DNA of 61,075 bases from positions 1 to 61,075 of the forward strand of contig JAHEBQ010000039.1 of NCBI GenBank assembly GCA_024642205.1, written 5' to 3'. Of the stretch, positions 28,022 through 37,571 are shown piece by piece. The notes under the pieces are model-generated. The model was given only the letters and a program-made list of their open reading frames with translations, did not search any database and was not told the origin of the DNA. The stretch's first letter is position 1; the number at the start of each line of letters is the position of its first letter. The translations under genes and the position numbers were made by a program. This DNA comes from Planctomycetaceae bacterium. GTDB lineage: Bacteria; Planctomycetota; Planctomycetia; Pirellulales; Pirellulaceae.

Positions 28022-28942
28022 ATGGCAGCTGAATCCACTTGCGAAGGCCCGAACATGGTCGTGATTTCGTCGAATCCAAATTCTGGATCGATGGATCGGC
28101 GCAGCATCGTGGATCAACTGATAACCGAGCTGGAAAAACAGGGCTTGGAGGTACGGCTGTTAACGGATATCGACGAAGTACAACGGACCGTTGAGAGTTT
28201 CCAGGGCGACCCGATGTGCCCAGGGATTCGCGCAGTCGTGGCCGCTGGCGGGGACGGAACCGTATCGCTTTTGGCTAATCGACTTCCACCACAAACGCCG
28301 ATCGCGATTCTTCCGCTGGGAACCGAAAACCTGTTGGCGAAACATCTTGGTTTGATCGCCGACGGCAAGCAGGTTGCCGAGATGATAGCGCAATCCCGTA
28401 CCGTCTGCCTGGATGTAGGGCGAGCCAACGGGCAACTATTTCTCGTGATGGCCAGCTGTGGATTTGACGCGGATGTCGTACATCGACTGCATTCCCAGCG
28501 CAAAGGCCATATTCACCACTGGTCCTATGCCAAGCCGATCGTCGGAGCCATTGGAAAGTACCGGTACCCGAAGATTCGGATACGCGTCGATGGACGAGAC
28601 AAAATATTAACTGCCAAGTGGGCGTTTATTTTCAACGTCCCGCGATACGCCATGAATCTTCCGATTGTTTGGGATGCCGATCCCCGTGACGGAAAACTGG
28701 ATTTATGCACGTTTCGTGGCGGAAATCTAATTCGAGGGCTGTTTTATCTGTCGGCGATCATTCTGCGGCAGCACCGCGGTTGGAAGTATTCCCATTTTCA
28801 GAGATTTGGGAAAATTCGGATCGAATCGGACGAACGCGTACCGTTTCAGCTCGACGGTGATCCAGGGGGTGTTTTACCTCTGGAGATTGAGGTGGTTCCA
28901 GAGTTTTTGAAAGTCCTTGTGCCTTCGAATTGGCAGGGATGA
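28022..28942 (+). CDS. Diacylglycerol kinase-family lipid kinase (YegS/LCB5 type)
   Basis: A 306-residue soluble kinase. The catalytic domain begins VVISSNPNSGSMDRR (phosphate-binding SNPNSGS, about residue 17). It has the diagnostic VVAAGGDGTVSLLANRL (GGDGT, about 78) and AILPLGTENLLAKHLG (LGTEN, about 100). The C-terminal beta-sandwich domain (WAFIFNVPRYAMNLP onward) is also typical. Such enzymes phosphorylate diacylglycerol, sphingoid bases or related lipids at the membrane surface; the exact lipid is unknown. ATG 28022 starts the frame; a GTG at about 28058 is an alternative. It stands alone, upstream of kdsA on the same strand. Confidence 0.9.
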   Translation: MAAESTCEGPNMVVISSNPNSGSMDRRSIVDQLITELEKQGLEVRLLTDIDEVQRTVESFQGDPMCPGIRAVVAAGGDGTVSLLANRLPPQTPIAILPLGTENLLAKHLGLIADGKQVAEMIAQSRTVCLDVGRANGQLFLVMASCGFDADVVHRLHSQRKGHIHHWSYAKPIVGAIGKYRYPKIRIRVDGRDKILTAKWAFIFNVPRYAMNLPIVWDADPRDGKLDLCTFRGGNLIRGLFYLSAIILRQHRGWKYSHFQRFGKIRIESDERVPFQLDGDPGGVLPLEIEVVPEFLKVLVPSNWQG

Positions 28943-29254
28943 ATGGGGCTGCAAACGCGTTGAAAAAGATGTCAAAATGGAATCTGATGTGCCGCGGGTG
29001 GACAAGCCGCCGACCGGCTGAGTAACGCAGCACTTTCCGGAACTGTTTCTTGGCCGTTATTGCCTATTTGCACGGGTTTTGTCCTTTGAAACGTTATCGC
29101 CTAATCGTGTGGCAGTCTTGGGTCGCAAGGAAACGCTTGATTCGCAAGCCCTGCTGGGCGCTTGGCCAAACTGGAGCACAATAGTCTGCCACGAACGTTT
29201 ACCGAAACAAATTCGTCCAATCCTATCAACCCTCCCATTCTGACGAGCTCGACC
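28943..29254. other. Gap before kdsA
   Basis: 312 bp with no supported gene; part of it is open in the kdsA frame but looks non-coding. Confidence 0.4.
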
Positions 29255-30082
29255 GTGCTTCATAATCCCGTCCAAATAGAAGACCTGACCTGTGGCAGCG
29301 GGCACCCATTGGTGGTGATTGCAGGGCCGTGCGTGATTGATCGCCGCGATCTGATGATGGAGATCGCCGAAGAACTCAAAATGGTCTGTGGCGAGCTAAA
29401 ATTGCCCCTGATTTTCAAAGCATCCTTCGATAAAGCGAACCGAACGAGTTTGAATTCGTATCGAGGGGTAGGACTTGAAACAGGGCTTAAAATACTCGAC
29501 GAAGTTCGCACGACATTTGGGATTATCGTCACGACCGATATTCACTTGCCGGAGCAAGCCCCGGTCGTGGGAGAAGTTTGCCAATTGCTTCAAATTCCCG
29601 CCTTTTTGGCTCGACAAACGGATTTGCTGGTCGCCGCGGCCCAAACTGGACGAGCCGTTAACGTCAAAAAGGGGCAATTCATGGCGCCATGGGATATGAA
29701 GCATGTGGTAGGTAAACTGGAGGAGTCTGGATGTCAGAACATCTTGTTGACCGAGCGAGGTACCTTTTTCGGGTACGGCAGCCTGGTCAACGATATGAGA
29801 TCGCTTCCCGCGATGGCCTGCCTTGGCGTACCGGTTGTGTTTGACGCGACGCACAGTGTCCAACAACCGAGTGTTGCGGGAGGTAAGACCGGTGGCGATC
29901 GTGAAATGGTTGAACCGCTTGCCCGCGCTGCCGTCGCGATGGGTTGTGACGCCGTGTTTTTGGAAACCCATCCGGATCCGGATCAATCACCAAGCGACGG
30001 CCCGAACATGCTACCGATTAAACGAATGAAACCCTTACTGTCTCGTCTAAAACAGCTTCACGAACTGGTTAATGCGTCGTGA
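29255..30082 (+). CDS. kdsA: 3-deoxy-8-phosphooctulonate synthase
   Basis: KdsA condenses phosphoenolpyruvate with arabinose 5-phosphate to give Kdo 8-phosphate, the committed step for the inner-core sugar of lipopolysaccharide. The protein is a complete TIM barrel: [13 protein letters not shown] at the start, [11 protein letters not shown] (substrate lysines), [56 protein letters not shown] and [20 protein letters not shown] near the end. No ATG precedes the first conserved strand; GTG 29255 gives 275 residues, the normal size, whereas the open frame extends to a TTG at 29162 through non-conserved sequence. Absence of an obvious Cys ahead of GPC's partner region leaves the metal-dependent versus independent class undecided. 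Confidence 0.95.
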   Translation: MLHNPVQIEDLTCGSGHPLVVIAGPCVIDRRDLMMEIAEELKMVCGELKLPLIFKASFDKANRTSLNSYRGVGLETGLKILDEVRTTFGIIVTTDIHLPEQAPVVGEVCQLLQIPAFLARQTDLLVAAAQTGRAVNVKKGQFMAPWDMKHVVGKLEESGCQNILLTERGTFFGYGSLVNDMRSLPAMACLGVPVVFDATHSVQQPSVAGGKTGGDREMVEPLARAAVAMGCDAVFLETHPDPDQSPSDGPNMLPIKRMKPLLSRLKQLHELVNAS

Positions 30083-30169
30083 GATAGATTGTTTGATAAA
30101 CAACAGACGTCGTGCGCCGCTAATGCAGCGACGGAGGGAATTGAGAACAAAGGAACCAAGGACAACTCG

Positions 30170-32008
30170 ATGAGTTTTGAAAAACGATTTTTTGGACTGT
30201 TGCTACTGGCGATTGGAGTGATCTGTGTGGGTTGCACGCCGCCCAGCGATCCAATGCTGGAAATGATGGATGCCGATCTGAAGAAGACCAAGGTTGATGA
30301 TTTGGCTCGGACCATGGATTTCATCAACAGCGAGGTTCGATTTGAGCAACAGGAATTCAAGGACACGGTTTCAACCGGCCTCAATCGCTGGGTTTCGACT
30401 TCCAAAGAACTGATCAAGGACCTCGATGGTCGATGGAAGCGAGATACGCTTTCGCAGCCGTTGATGGCAGCCAATGATAATCTCGATATTGTGAAACGAA
30501 GTGAAGAACTCAGTTTTCTGAGCACCGATGGATATTACTTGCAGGAGTCAGCCTGGATTTCTCAGATTGTCCGTCGAGTGACCAATCCCGCCACCCAGCT
30601 TGGTCCGTTCGAGCTTTATCGACTTGCGGCTGACAATTACAAGCCCGATGAAGATGTCGATGCCCCGCTTGTCGAGGTTATCAAGAAACTCCACCCTGAA
30701 TTGGACGAAACCGGCAGTGAAAAACTGGCGAATAGCCTGAGTGTTTTTGATTGGGTTGTGCGCAATATTCAGTTGCTTCCCGAATCGAAAGTCAGCGCTG
30801 ACGAAGTTGAATCGGTTCGCTTGAATAACAATGAGGGCAACGCCGTTTCAGGGACTCCCGGGCTTGGGTATCAACGCTACCCATGGCAGGTCCTGCTGTA
30901 CGGTCGCGGAGACTATGTGGAGCGTGCAAAACTCGTCATGCTCGGCCTGCGTCAACTCAACATCGACTCAGTGATGTTGGCGACGAAAAACGCGGACGGA
31001 TCCTCTGCTCCCTGGGCCGTCGGAGTGGTGATTGGCGGCGAGTATTATCTGTTCGATACAAAATTGGCCTTGCCGATACCGGGAGAAAAAACTGGTTCGA
31101 TTGCAACGCTGGCCCAGGTCCGCGAGAAACCGGAGTTAATCTCGTCGCTTGATCTGACGACCGATGAGTCACTCGAGGACGATACCGATTATTGGGTCAA
31201 GCCTGAACAGTTGAAGCAACTGGACGCTTTGGTTTATGTTTCGCCGGAATCGGTTTCAAAACGAATGTTCGACCTGGAAGCATCGCTTGTGGGTGACGCA
31301 CGGATGACACTGGCCTTTACAGCCGATGATATTGTCAGTCGCCTTCCCAAGGCCGCAGGTGTCGATGTCAAAACCTGGGATATCGGGTTTGAAACACATC
31401 AGTATCGGCAGGCCGTTCGAACTGCCCTTGAACAGAAATCGGATGATGTTCTATCGAATAAGCTTCAGTGGTACTATTTGAATGAGTTTTACATCGACAA
31501 TTTCGTCGTGTACCGGACGGCTCGTTCCCGTTTTTTCAAAGGGAAATTTTCGCTCGATCCGGAAGGGACGTCGCTCAATGCGATCCAGAGTTGCCAACGG
31601 TTGAAGTATACCGACGAACAGATTGATAACCTGGGTTCGGACAAAACCCAACAGCGGCGTTTGGGGATTCGAAAAGAGGCGGATCAGGATGTGAACTCGT
31701 TTTCGAACGAAATCAGGAGCGTTCAAAATCAGATGGAGCTGATTCGACGCGACGCGGGGCTCTTCCTGGCTCAATGCCTGTTCGATAATGGAAGCATGTA
31801 TGCCTCCGCCAACTGGCTGAATATTCTCAAGAATGAAGATGCGGGCGGGCGCTGGTCCGATGGCGTGACCTATCTGCTGGGCCGGTCACAGGAGAAGCTG
31901 AAAGATTACGACCAGGCGATCGTCATATTCTCGGATCCAAAACTGGAACAGTCACACGGTAATTTGATTCGAGTGAGAATGTTGAAGCAGTTGATTTCCA
32001 AGCTGTGA
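30170..32008 (+). CDS. Lipoprotein with transglutaminase-like domain lacking the usual Cys
   Basis: A 612-residue lipoprotein: MSFEKRFFGLLLLAIGVICVGC is a signal ending in a lipobox, and this fixes the ATG at 30170. Residues 30-190 are helical. Residues about 190-330 look like a transglutaminase/peptidase-C39-like fold: VFDWVVRNIQLLPES, then YPWQVLLYGRGDYVERAKLV followed by LRQLNIDSVML and WAVGVVIGGEYYLFDT. In active members a Cys sits where this protein has Tyr249 of GRGDYVERA, so it is probably not catalytic. The C-terminal 120 residues form TPR-like helices (ASANWLNILKNEDAGG). It likely acts as an envelope scaffold; function is unknown. It begins about 90 bp after kdsA and may share its transcript. 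Confidence 0.7.
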   Translation: MSFEKRFFGLLLLAIGVICVGCTPPSDPMLEMMDADLKKTKVDDLARTMDFINSEVRFEQQEFKDTVSTGLNRWVSTSKELIKDLDGRWKRDTLSQPLMAANDNLDIVKRSEELSFLSTDGYYLQESAWISQIVRRVTNPATQLGPFELYRLAADNYKPDEDVDAPLVEVIKKLHPELDETGSEKLANSLSVFDWVVRNIQLLPESKVSADEVESVRLNNNEGNAVSGTPGLGYQRYPWQVLLYGRGDYVERAKLVMLGLRQLNIDSVMLATKNADGSSAPWAVGVVIGGEYYLFDTKLALPIPGEKTGSIATLAQVREKPELISSLDLTTDESLEDDTDYWVKPEQLKQLDALVYVSPESVSKRMFDLEASLVGDARMTLAFTADDIVSRLPKAAGVDVKTWDIGFETHQYRQAVRTALEQKSDDVLSNKLQWYYLNEFYIDNFVVYRTARSRFFKGKFSLDPEGTSLNAIQSCQRLKYTDEQIDNLGSDKTQQRRLGIRKEADQDVNSFSNEIRSVQNQMELIRRDAGLFLAQCLFDNGSMYASANWLNILKNEDAGGRWSDGVTYLLGRSQEKLKDYDQAIVIFSDPKLEQSHGNLIRVRMLKQLISKL

Positions 32009-32057
32009 TCTGAAAAAGACATCAAGATTTCGGACTGGATCCAGGCGGGTCACCCAC

Positions 32058-33581
32058 CTACCCATCGCCGTGAATTGCGGCTCGCATGTTGTCGATAACG
32101 CCGTTGATCTTTTTTGACGCACCGGTTACGTCAACCAGTCCTCCCCTGGGGAACCGTGGGTCATCAAGGTCACTCCACTGGCGCCAGATCATTCCGTGGA
32201 CCGATGGCCGAGCAATCATCATGGGCATGACGGTGTTGAGGAAATTAATCCGGTCCTCATCCGTTAGATTACTGCGGAGCTGATTTGTCTGTCGATCGAT
32301 ATCGACAGGAATGGTGTTGTGCTGTTCGCCAATCGGCGTGCGCAGACAAATCACCAATGGCAAACCCAGTTGAGCCCAGACGTCGATCAGGTCGATCCAT
32401 TGAAGCGGATCACGGACAGCACTTCCATTGGGCCAGTAATCGAGATTGATGTCGAGGCCCAGGAAGGAAATCGGTAATCCTTGCCGCATCAGGGAATCGG
32501 CAATCTGAAGCGGGTGGACACCGCCAACAGCACCAGCCAGCCGCTCGGCCCAGGGGAAATCAAAACTGATCAGCGTCGGCAATTCGACTTTTGATTCCTC
32601 CACCAGTCGCAACATATCGACGGCGACTTGAAGCTGTTGCGGATACGAAAGATGCCGATGGCCAATCCCATTGAGCCCGCTGACCACATGAATCAATGAA
32701 GTCGTGGAGGGAATTTGATTCAGCTGTCGACGACACTCGATCAACAACTGGGTCTTTCTGGTATGAAAATCGGGAACGTCGATCAGGCTTTGGCTCATTC
32801 CGCCAACGCTTGCGTCCAACCATGGACCTACGATGATTCTTTTGCCAAGTTCCTCGGCACGACCATTAGCAAGCCTGGCTGCCTGATGGACGTCTTCTGG
32901 ATTCAGGCAGACTTCCAGAAGGTCAAAACCGACATGGGCCAGGCTTGGTTCGAACTCGTCGCCGAATCCGAGTACGTTGGCCATCCAGAAGCTGCTCATT
33001 TCCTCGTGTTCGCGCCGAAACTCGGAAATCTGCCTGCCGAAGGACTGGGACAATTCAAAAATCGCGTCCATTGTCGTCTCAATGGATCGGCGTGCGGAAT
33101 TGTCGCGGGAACTTGTATCGGTGCAAAGAATTGATTCGCTGAGAAAGTGAGTTGCCGTAAAAACCGACTTTCGTACTGAATCACTGACCTCCAGTCCTCC
33201 TTCTTCCCATATCGAAATCTGGTTCCGCAAGCGGTTCAAGGTTCCGCGCGCCAACTCAGTCAATAATTCATAAGGCTGTTCGCGGACCGGGAGTGTACCA
33301 GTGCAAATCAGCATTTCTCCGCGATCAGCAAGTGAATAAAGGACGAACAGCCGGCCGGATTCATCGCGATTTCGCGAAACCGACACGAGTTTTCTGGTTT
33401 GGGGCTCCATCGGATCGTCGGAAACCGCGATCCGACACGGCCACGGAATTCCATCAAGGCCAATGACGTGGATCGAGTTTCCATGATACGGATCCAAATT
33501 CCACTCGATTGGTACTCGAAACCGAAACTCGCCCATCGGATACTCGTTGACTTGAAAACTTGATGATTGTTTGCCCTCCAT
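32058..33581 (-). CDS. GH10-like TIM-barrel protein, probable non-enzyme
   Basis: A 507-residue protein starting MEGKQSSSFQVNEYP at 33581; the open frame extends 75 codons upstream but that part is not conserved-looking. Residues 1-170 form a beta-rich N-terminal domain. Residues about 190-500 resemble a GH10 endo-xylanase barrel: GKRIIVGPWLD, SLIHVVSGLNGIGHRHL (about residue 300), VELPTLISFDFPWAE, ISFLGLDINLDYWPNGS, LPLVICLRTPIGE and VHGMIWRQWSDLDDP (about 460). In GH10 enzymes the acid/base Glu lies in an NE pair at the position occupied here by SGLN, and the nucleophile Glu is also not evident. Convergent with the preceding gene (about 50 bp apart) and divergent from purC. Confidence 0.6.
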   Translation of the reverse strand: MEGKQSSSFQVNEYPMGEFRFRVPIEWNLDPYHGNSIHVIGLDGIPWPCRIAVSDDPMEPQTRKLVSVSRNRDESGRLFVLYSLADRGEMLICTGTLPVREQPYELLTELARGTLNRLRNQISIWEEGGLEVSDSVRKSVFTATHFLSESILCTDTSSRDNSARRSIETTMDAIFELSQSFGRQISEFRREHEEMSSFWMANVLGFGDEFEPSLAHVGFDLLEVCLNPEDVHQAARLANGRAEELGKRIIVGPWLDASVGGMSQSLIDVPDFHTRKTQLLIECRRQLNQIPSTTSLIHVVSGLNGIGHRHLSYPQQLQVAVDMLRLVEESKVELPTLISFDFPWAERLAGAVGGVHPLQIADSLMRQGLPISFLGLDINLDYWPNGSAVRDPLQWIDLIDVWAQLGLPLVICLRTPIGEQHNTIPVDIDRQTNQLRSNLTDEDRINFLNTVMPMMIARPSVHGMIWRQWSDLDDPRFPRGGLVDVTGASKKINGVIDNMRAAIHGDG

Positions 33582-33833
33582 TGTGCCGACTCCAATCACC
33601 CGAAGGAATAGCAGCAAACCGATATGGTGATGAATTGATCGTAATATTGGAGCTTCGATATTCAGGGCGCGAGACGGGCAACCGCGGGTTGGGAACCGCG
33701 TGGAGCAGTCCAGTCCGGATTTTGGGGACTTTTCCAGTCCACTCGGCTGGATTATATTGGCACCGGAATTCTGCCAGACAGCCATTTTTCCAGGTCCTGA
33801 AGTCATCCATTCCCATTTTTGAGGAGCGCAATT

Positions 33834-34691
33834 GTGTCAACTTTGGTTCGACAGGGAAAGGTTCGAGACGTTTACGATGTGGGTGAGTATTATTTGATGG
33901 TCGCCAGCGATCGCATCAGCGCGTTTGATTACATCCTCCCTACCCGGATCCCTGACAAAGGACGAGTTCTGACTCAGATCAGCAAGTTCTGGTTTGACTT
34001 TTTTGATGTTCCCCATCATCTCGTATCGACTGAATTAGAATCGATCGGGCTTCCAGACGGTCTTGACCGGGCGGAACTTGAGGGACGGTCGATGATTGTC
34101 AAGAAATGCGAAGTCGTACCGATCGAGTGTGTGGTTCGAGGCTACCTGGTAGGGTCGGGGTGGCGTGATTATCAATCGACAGGATCGGTGTGTGGAATCG
34201 AGCTTCCAGATGGGCTGGCGAATTGCGCAAAATTTCCCGAGGCTCTATTTACTCCCGCAACGAAAGAGGAATCCGGTCATGACGAGAACATTTCATTCGA
34301 ACGAATGAAGGAACTGATCGGTAACGAAACGTCCAACGAGCTGAAAGAAAAAAGCATTGAGGTTTATGAGCGAGGCCGAGATTTCGCGGCCAGCAAGGGG
34401 ATCATCCTGGCCGATACGAAATTCGAATGGGGCTGGTGCGATGGCGAATTGATCCTGATCGATGAAGTTCTGACGCCGGACAGTTCGCGGTTTTGGCCTG
34501 CCGATCAGTACGAGCCAGGCCGCAATCAGGTTTCGTTCGACAAACAATTTGTCCGTGAGTATCTCGATTCAACGGATTGGGACAAGAACAGCGAGCCCCC
34601 TGAACTGCCTGATGATATTGTTCACAGGACTCGCGAAAAATATATTGACGCTTACGAACGACTGGCTGGAAAAGCATTTCCCTGGAAATAA
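33834..34691 (+). CDS. purC: SAICAR synthetase
   Basis: Phosphoribosylaminoimidazole-succinocarboxamide synthase joins aspartate to CAIR with ATP in purine synthesis. The 285-residue protein has the full signature: GKVRDVYDVG at the N-terminus (ATP loop), ASDRISAFDYILPTRIPDKG, VVRGYLVGSGW, PATKEESGHDENISF, LADTKFEWG and DEVLTPDSSRFWPADQYEPG. GTG 33834, 7 nt after GAGGAG, is the best start; a TTG at 33819 overlaps the ribosome site itself. It stands alone and is divergent from the GH10-like gene. Confidence 0.96.
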   Translation: MSTLVRQGKVRDVYDVGEYYLMVASDRISAFDYILPTRIPDKGRVLTQISKFWFDFFDVPHHLVSTELESIGLPDGLDRAELEGRSMIVKKCEVVPIECVVRGYLVGSGWRDYQSTGSVCGIELPDGLANCAKFPEALFTPATKEESGHDENISFERMKELIGNETSNELKEKSIEVYERGRDFAASKGIILADTKFEWGWCDGELILIDEVLTPDSSRFWPADQYEPGRNQVSFDKQFVREYLDSTDWDKNSEPPELPDDIVHRTREKYIDAYERLAGKAFPWK

Positions 34692-35392
34692 GCCGGTTTT
34701 GATCAGGGCGGATTGTCGCGGCGGAATCCATCCAGGGACCTGATGGCTTCCATAATCCGGCAGGAGTCGGAAGTCCAGACGCCAGGCCTGAAGGCGAACC
34801 GGAATCAGCTGGCGGAGCGACCCAGGGCGACGTTGAAAACAACTTTCGCTTTGGACCGACTTTGAGTTTCCTGTCGTTATGTATTTCTCTTACTGATACC
34901 TCCAAGAGATCTTTCCCTGATTTTGAGTCTCCTGTCGATTCGCTTTTAAGGCAATCCGTGTCGGCTGTTCAGAGGACTGGGAAGGTGTTTGTTTTTAACC
35001 GTCAGTTTGACGAAACAACAGATACGCAAAAACCTGCCGGTGCCAAAGTGGCTGATCGCAACATACTGTTCGAACACATTCCGCGGCGATGGGAACGCGA
35101 TCAAAGACAGGCAAATCCGCTTGTCCGCTTTTCCGCATGGAAAAGGCCCTGTTCACAACCGACCGCGTGATGCCAATAGCCTGCGGAACCGACCGTCATG
35201 CGACCGAGGATACCTGTCAGAACATGAAATTCAAACTGGACCACGTGCGATCTCGATGAAACGACACGGGTCAGCTACAGATCGAACAAGAAAGTTCATT
35301 TGCAGCAGGAGTCATCCAGATTGAAATCTTCTTTTGCGAATCCATTACCTTAATCTGGCAGGTCAACTGCGACAGCTGTTTTCACCGTCGAG
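34692..35392. other. Gene-free gap with a coding-like fragment at its left end
   Basis: No complete gene. Between about 34716 and 34866 one plus-strand frame without a start codon reads like a Pro/Gly/Glu-rich protein segment (PDGFHNPAGVGSPDARPEG, later GDVENNFRFGP), then loses coding character. It may be a gene remnant. The rest shows nothing. Confidence 0.35.
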
Positions 35393-37114
35393 CTAAGGTG
35401 TTCGAACCAACGTTGCTGCGTGGCGACCGATGCAAACCAGGCACATGTCATCAATCGCGGGCTCCCGTCCGGCGTGGCGCGCGACGACATCACAGAGCAA
35501 CTTTCCGACCGACTCTGGCGTTTTGGCCTGCCCCTCTTTCATTTCCTTAATCATCTTTTCCGTTGTAAGCTGATTTCCTTCGGCGTTCATGGCTTCATTA
35601 ATTCCGTCGGTGTACATTACCATGATATCGCCGGGCGCCAGTTCAACGTTGACCGACTCATATTCGTACTCGTCCGTGATACCCAATGGCAATCCGGACT
35701 CCTTCATTGCGACTTGAACGATTTCACCATTGGCTGATTTTCGGATGATCGGCGGCATGTGCCCCGCGTTGACGATCGTCATTTGGTTGGTTTCCAAATC
35801 GAGGATGCCGAGCACGAGTGTGACAAATCGATCGATTTGCATTCCGGAGAGACTATTGTTCATCTTTGAAATCGCTTCGACAGCCGTCGTAGATGTTGCC
35901 AGCGCGAATCGGGACTCCGCCGATACTTTGGCCATCAACAACGCTGCAGCGATTCCATGACCAACCACATCCGCCACAATGATGCCAATTCGATTGCCGG
36001 CAAGAAGAATGTAGTCGAAATAGTCACCGCCCACCTGCTGCATCGGACGATAATAAGAGAAAAAATCGAACTCACAGGTCTCCGGTTGATGCTGTGGAAG
36101 GAATCGTTGCTGTAACTCATGAGCCAATTCAAGATCCGCCCGCATGCTTTGGGCACGCTTGGATTCCAGGAACAGATCGCTTTTCTGAATCGCCAAACTG
36201 GCTTGCATCGCAACGGTGACCAGCGTCTCGAGATCCTCTTCTTTGAAGGCAATTGACTGTTTGAGCGTATCCAACTGAATCACGCCAATCGCTTCGTCCT
36301 TGCTGTTAATCAGCGGCGCGCACATGATCGAGCGAATCCGGAAATCAACAATACTCTGACTCATGTCAAACCGGTCATCCGTTGCCGCGTCACTGCTGAT
36401 CACGGGACGCTTGTTTTCGATGACCTTGTTGATAATCGTCCGACTGATACGAATCATTTCTTCGGTTCCCGGACGACGCGTCTTTACCCCCAGTGGTTCC
36501 AGTCGACCGTCTTCGGATTTAAGAATTACAAATCCACGGTCGGCCTCTGTGAAAAGGTCGAACAAAAAGTCAAGAATTTTTGCCAGCACTTCATCACGTT
36601 CGACCGTTTCACTCAGGGCGTGTGTTATTTTCGTGAGGGCCTGGAGTTTTTCTTCGGCACCAATATGGTTGTGGGTTCGTGAATGATGGGACGGAATGTC
36701 AAATTGCGACATTACGCTGGCCGACGACTCTTCAAAATCTTCCAGCATCACCGAACTTGCCGGGTTGGCCTGGGAGTCATGTTCGACAGTCGGTCGAGGA
36801 TTTCGTACCGATTCTGGAACGACATCGCCAAGCGAGAAAGTCAATGTAATTTCACAGATTCTGATTTCCGATTGATCAAGAAGTTTTATGGGATGGTGTA
36901 TCTGCTGGTTGTTGAGAAACGTTCCATTTCGACTGTTGAGATCCTGAAGGTAATATTGGCCTCCGCTGAATGTCACTTGAGCGTGATGGCGACTGACCGA
37001 ACCATCGTCAATATGAATATCGCAATCAGGGTGTCGCCCAATGATGACAGGATCCTTGCCAAGCGGGCACCGTCGTTTTTGGACCGATTGGTCAGATGAA
37101 GTCAAAATTGCCAT
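35393..37114 (-). CDS. FHA-GAF-PP2C (SpoIIE/RsbU type) serine phosphatase
   Basis: A 573-residue cytoplasmic signalling protein with three domains. Residues 20-95 are an FHA phosphothreonine-binding domain (VIIGRHPDCDIHI, VSRHHAQV, LNSRNGTFLNN). Residues 165-315 are a GAF domain (FLFDLFTEADRGFVIL, SIMCAPLINSKDEAIGVIQL). A helical linker (LELAHELQQRFLP) leads to a PP2C-type phosphatase at 345-560 with metal-binding QVGGDYFDYI, VADVVGHGIAAALLMA and MYTDGINEAMN. Such proteins usually dephosphorylate anti-anti-sigma factors in partner-switching or respond to kinases through FHA. No anti-sigma or STAS gene is adjacent; flgM is the next gene upstream on the same strand, but a terminator separates them. 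Confidence 0.93.
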   Translation of the reverse strand: MAILTSSDQSVQKRRCPLGKDPVIIGRHPDCDIHIDDGSVSRHHAQVTFSGGQYYLQDLNSRNGTFLNNQQIHHPIKLLDQSEIRICEITLTFSLGDVVPESVRNPRPTVEHDSQANPASSVMLEDFEESSASVMSQFDIPSHHSRTHNHIGAEEKLQALTKITHALSETVERDEVLAKILDFLFDLFTEADRGFVILKSEDGRLEPLGVKTRRPGTEEMIRISRTIINKVIENKRPVISSDAATDDRFDMSQSIVDFRIRSIMCAPLINSKDEAIGVIQLDTLKQSIAFKEEDLETLVTVAMQASLAIQKSDLFLESKRAQSMRADLELAHELQQRFLPQHQPETCEFDFFSYYRPMQQVGGDYFDYILLAGNRIGIIVADVVGHGIAAALLMAKVSAESRFALATSTTAVEAISKMNNSLSGMQIDRFVTLVLGILDLETNQMTIVNAGHMPPIIRKSANGEIVQVAMKESGLPLGITDEYEYESVNVELAPGDIMVMYTDGINEAMNAEGNQLTTEKMIKEMKEGQAKTPESVGKLLCDVVARHAGREPAIDDMCLVCIGRHAATLVRTP

Positions 37115-37571
37115 TGATCGTTGTCGCAGAGGGAATTTTCTAGAGGCGTCTCGTTCCTCGTGAGCTTCAATTGTAAATTTGATGCTTGTACCTGGTCAAC
37201 TTACCAACGACAACTTCTTTCACTTGCGCAACATGCCATCACGCGTTTTGAGCGAAATTCCCGAAAACATTTTCCGCCAGGTGTTTACTTCAATGGATCT
37301 ATTACCTGGGTGGTACCGAAAACTCTTCGACGAAAGGTGCCGGTACCGTTTCCAGGCAGGCCACTCAATCAAACGTAACACACTGGTTCGCTCCAAAAGG
37401 ATGTGGCAGAAAACGCGCGCGAAATATACTTGACAACCGTAACGGTTGGCTTGGTCACACCGTGCAATCGGTAATTGTCCACGTTCAGCATGCAAAAAAG
37501 CCGTGGTTACAAAACCACGGCTTTTTGCCTCGATCTGATAAAATACTCAATGGCACTTTGGCCCCGGCAAG
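37115..37571. other. Gap between phosphatase gene and flgM
   Basis: No gene; contains the flgM terminator. The promoter of the phosphatase gene should be here, but no motif can be assigned. Confidence 0.45.
37494..37526 (-). terminator. Rho-independent (bidirectional-looking) terminator after flgM
   Basis: Perfect 14-bp stem AAAAAGCCGTGGTT/AACCACGGCTTTTT with an ACAA loop, about 45 bp past the flgM stop. Read on the minus strand it ends in a T-tract; the A/T arms make it work in both directions. Confidence 0.93.

Noticed and set aside
34862..35324. Two overlapping plus-strand frames after purC
   Set aside because: Mixed frames, no ribosome site, poor composition.
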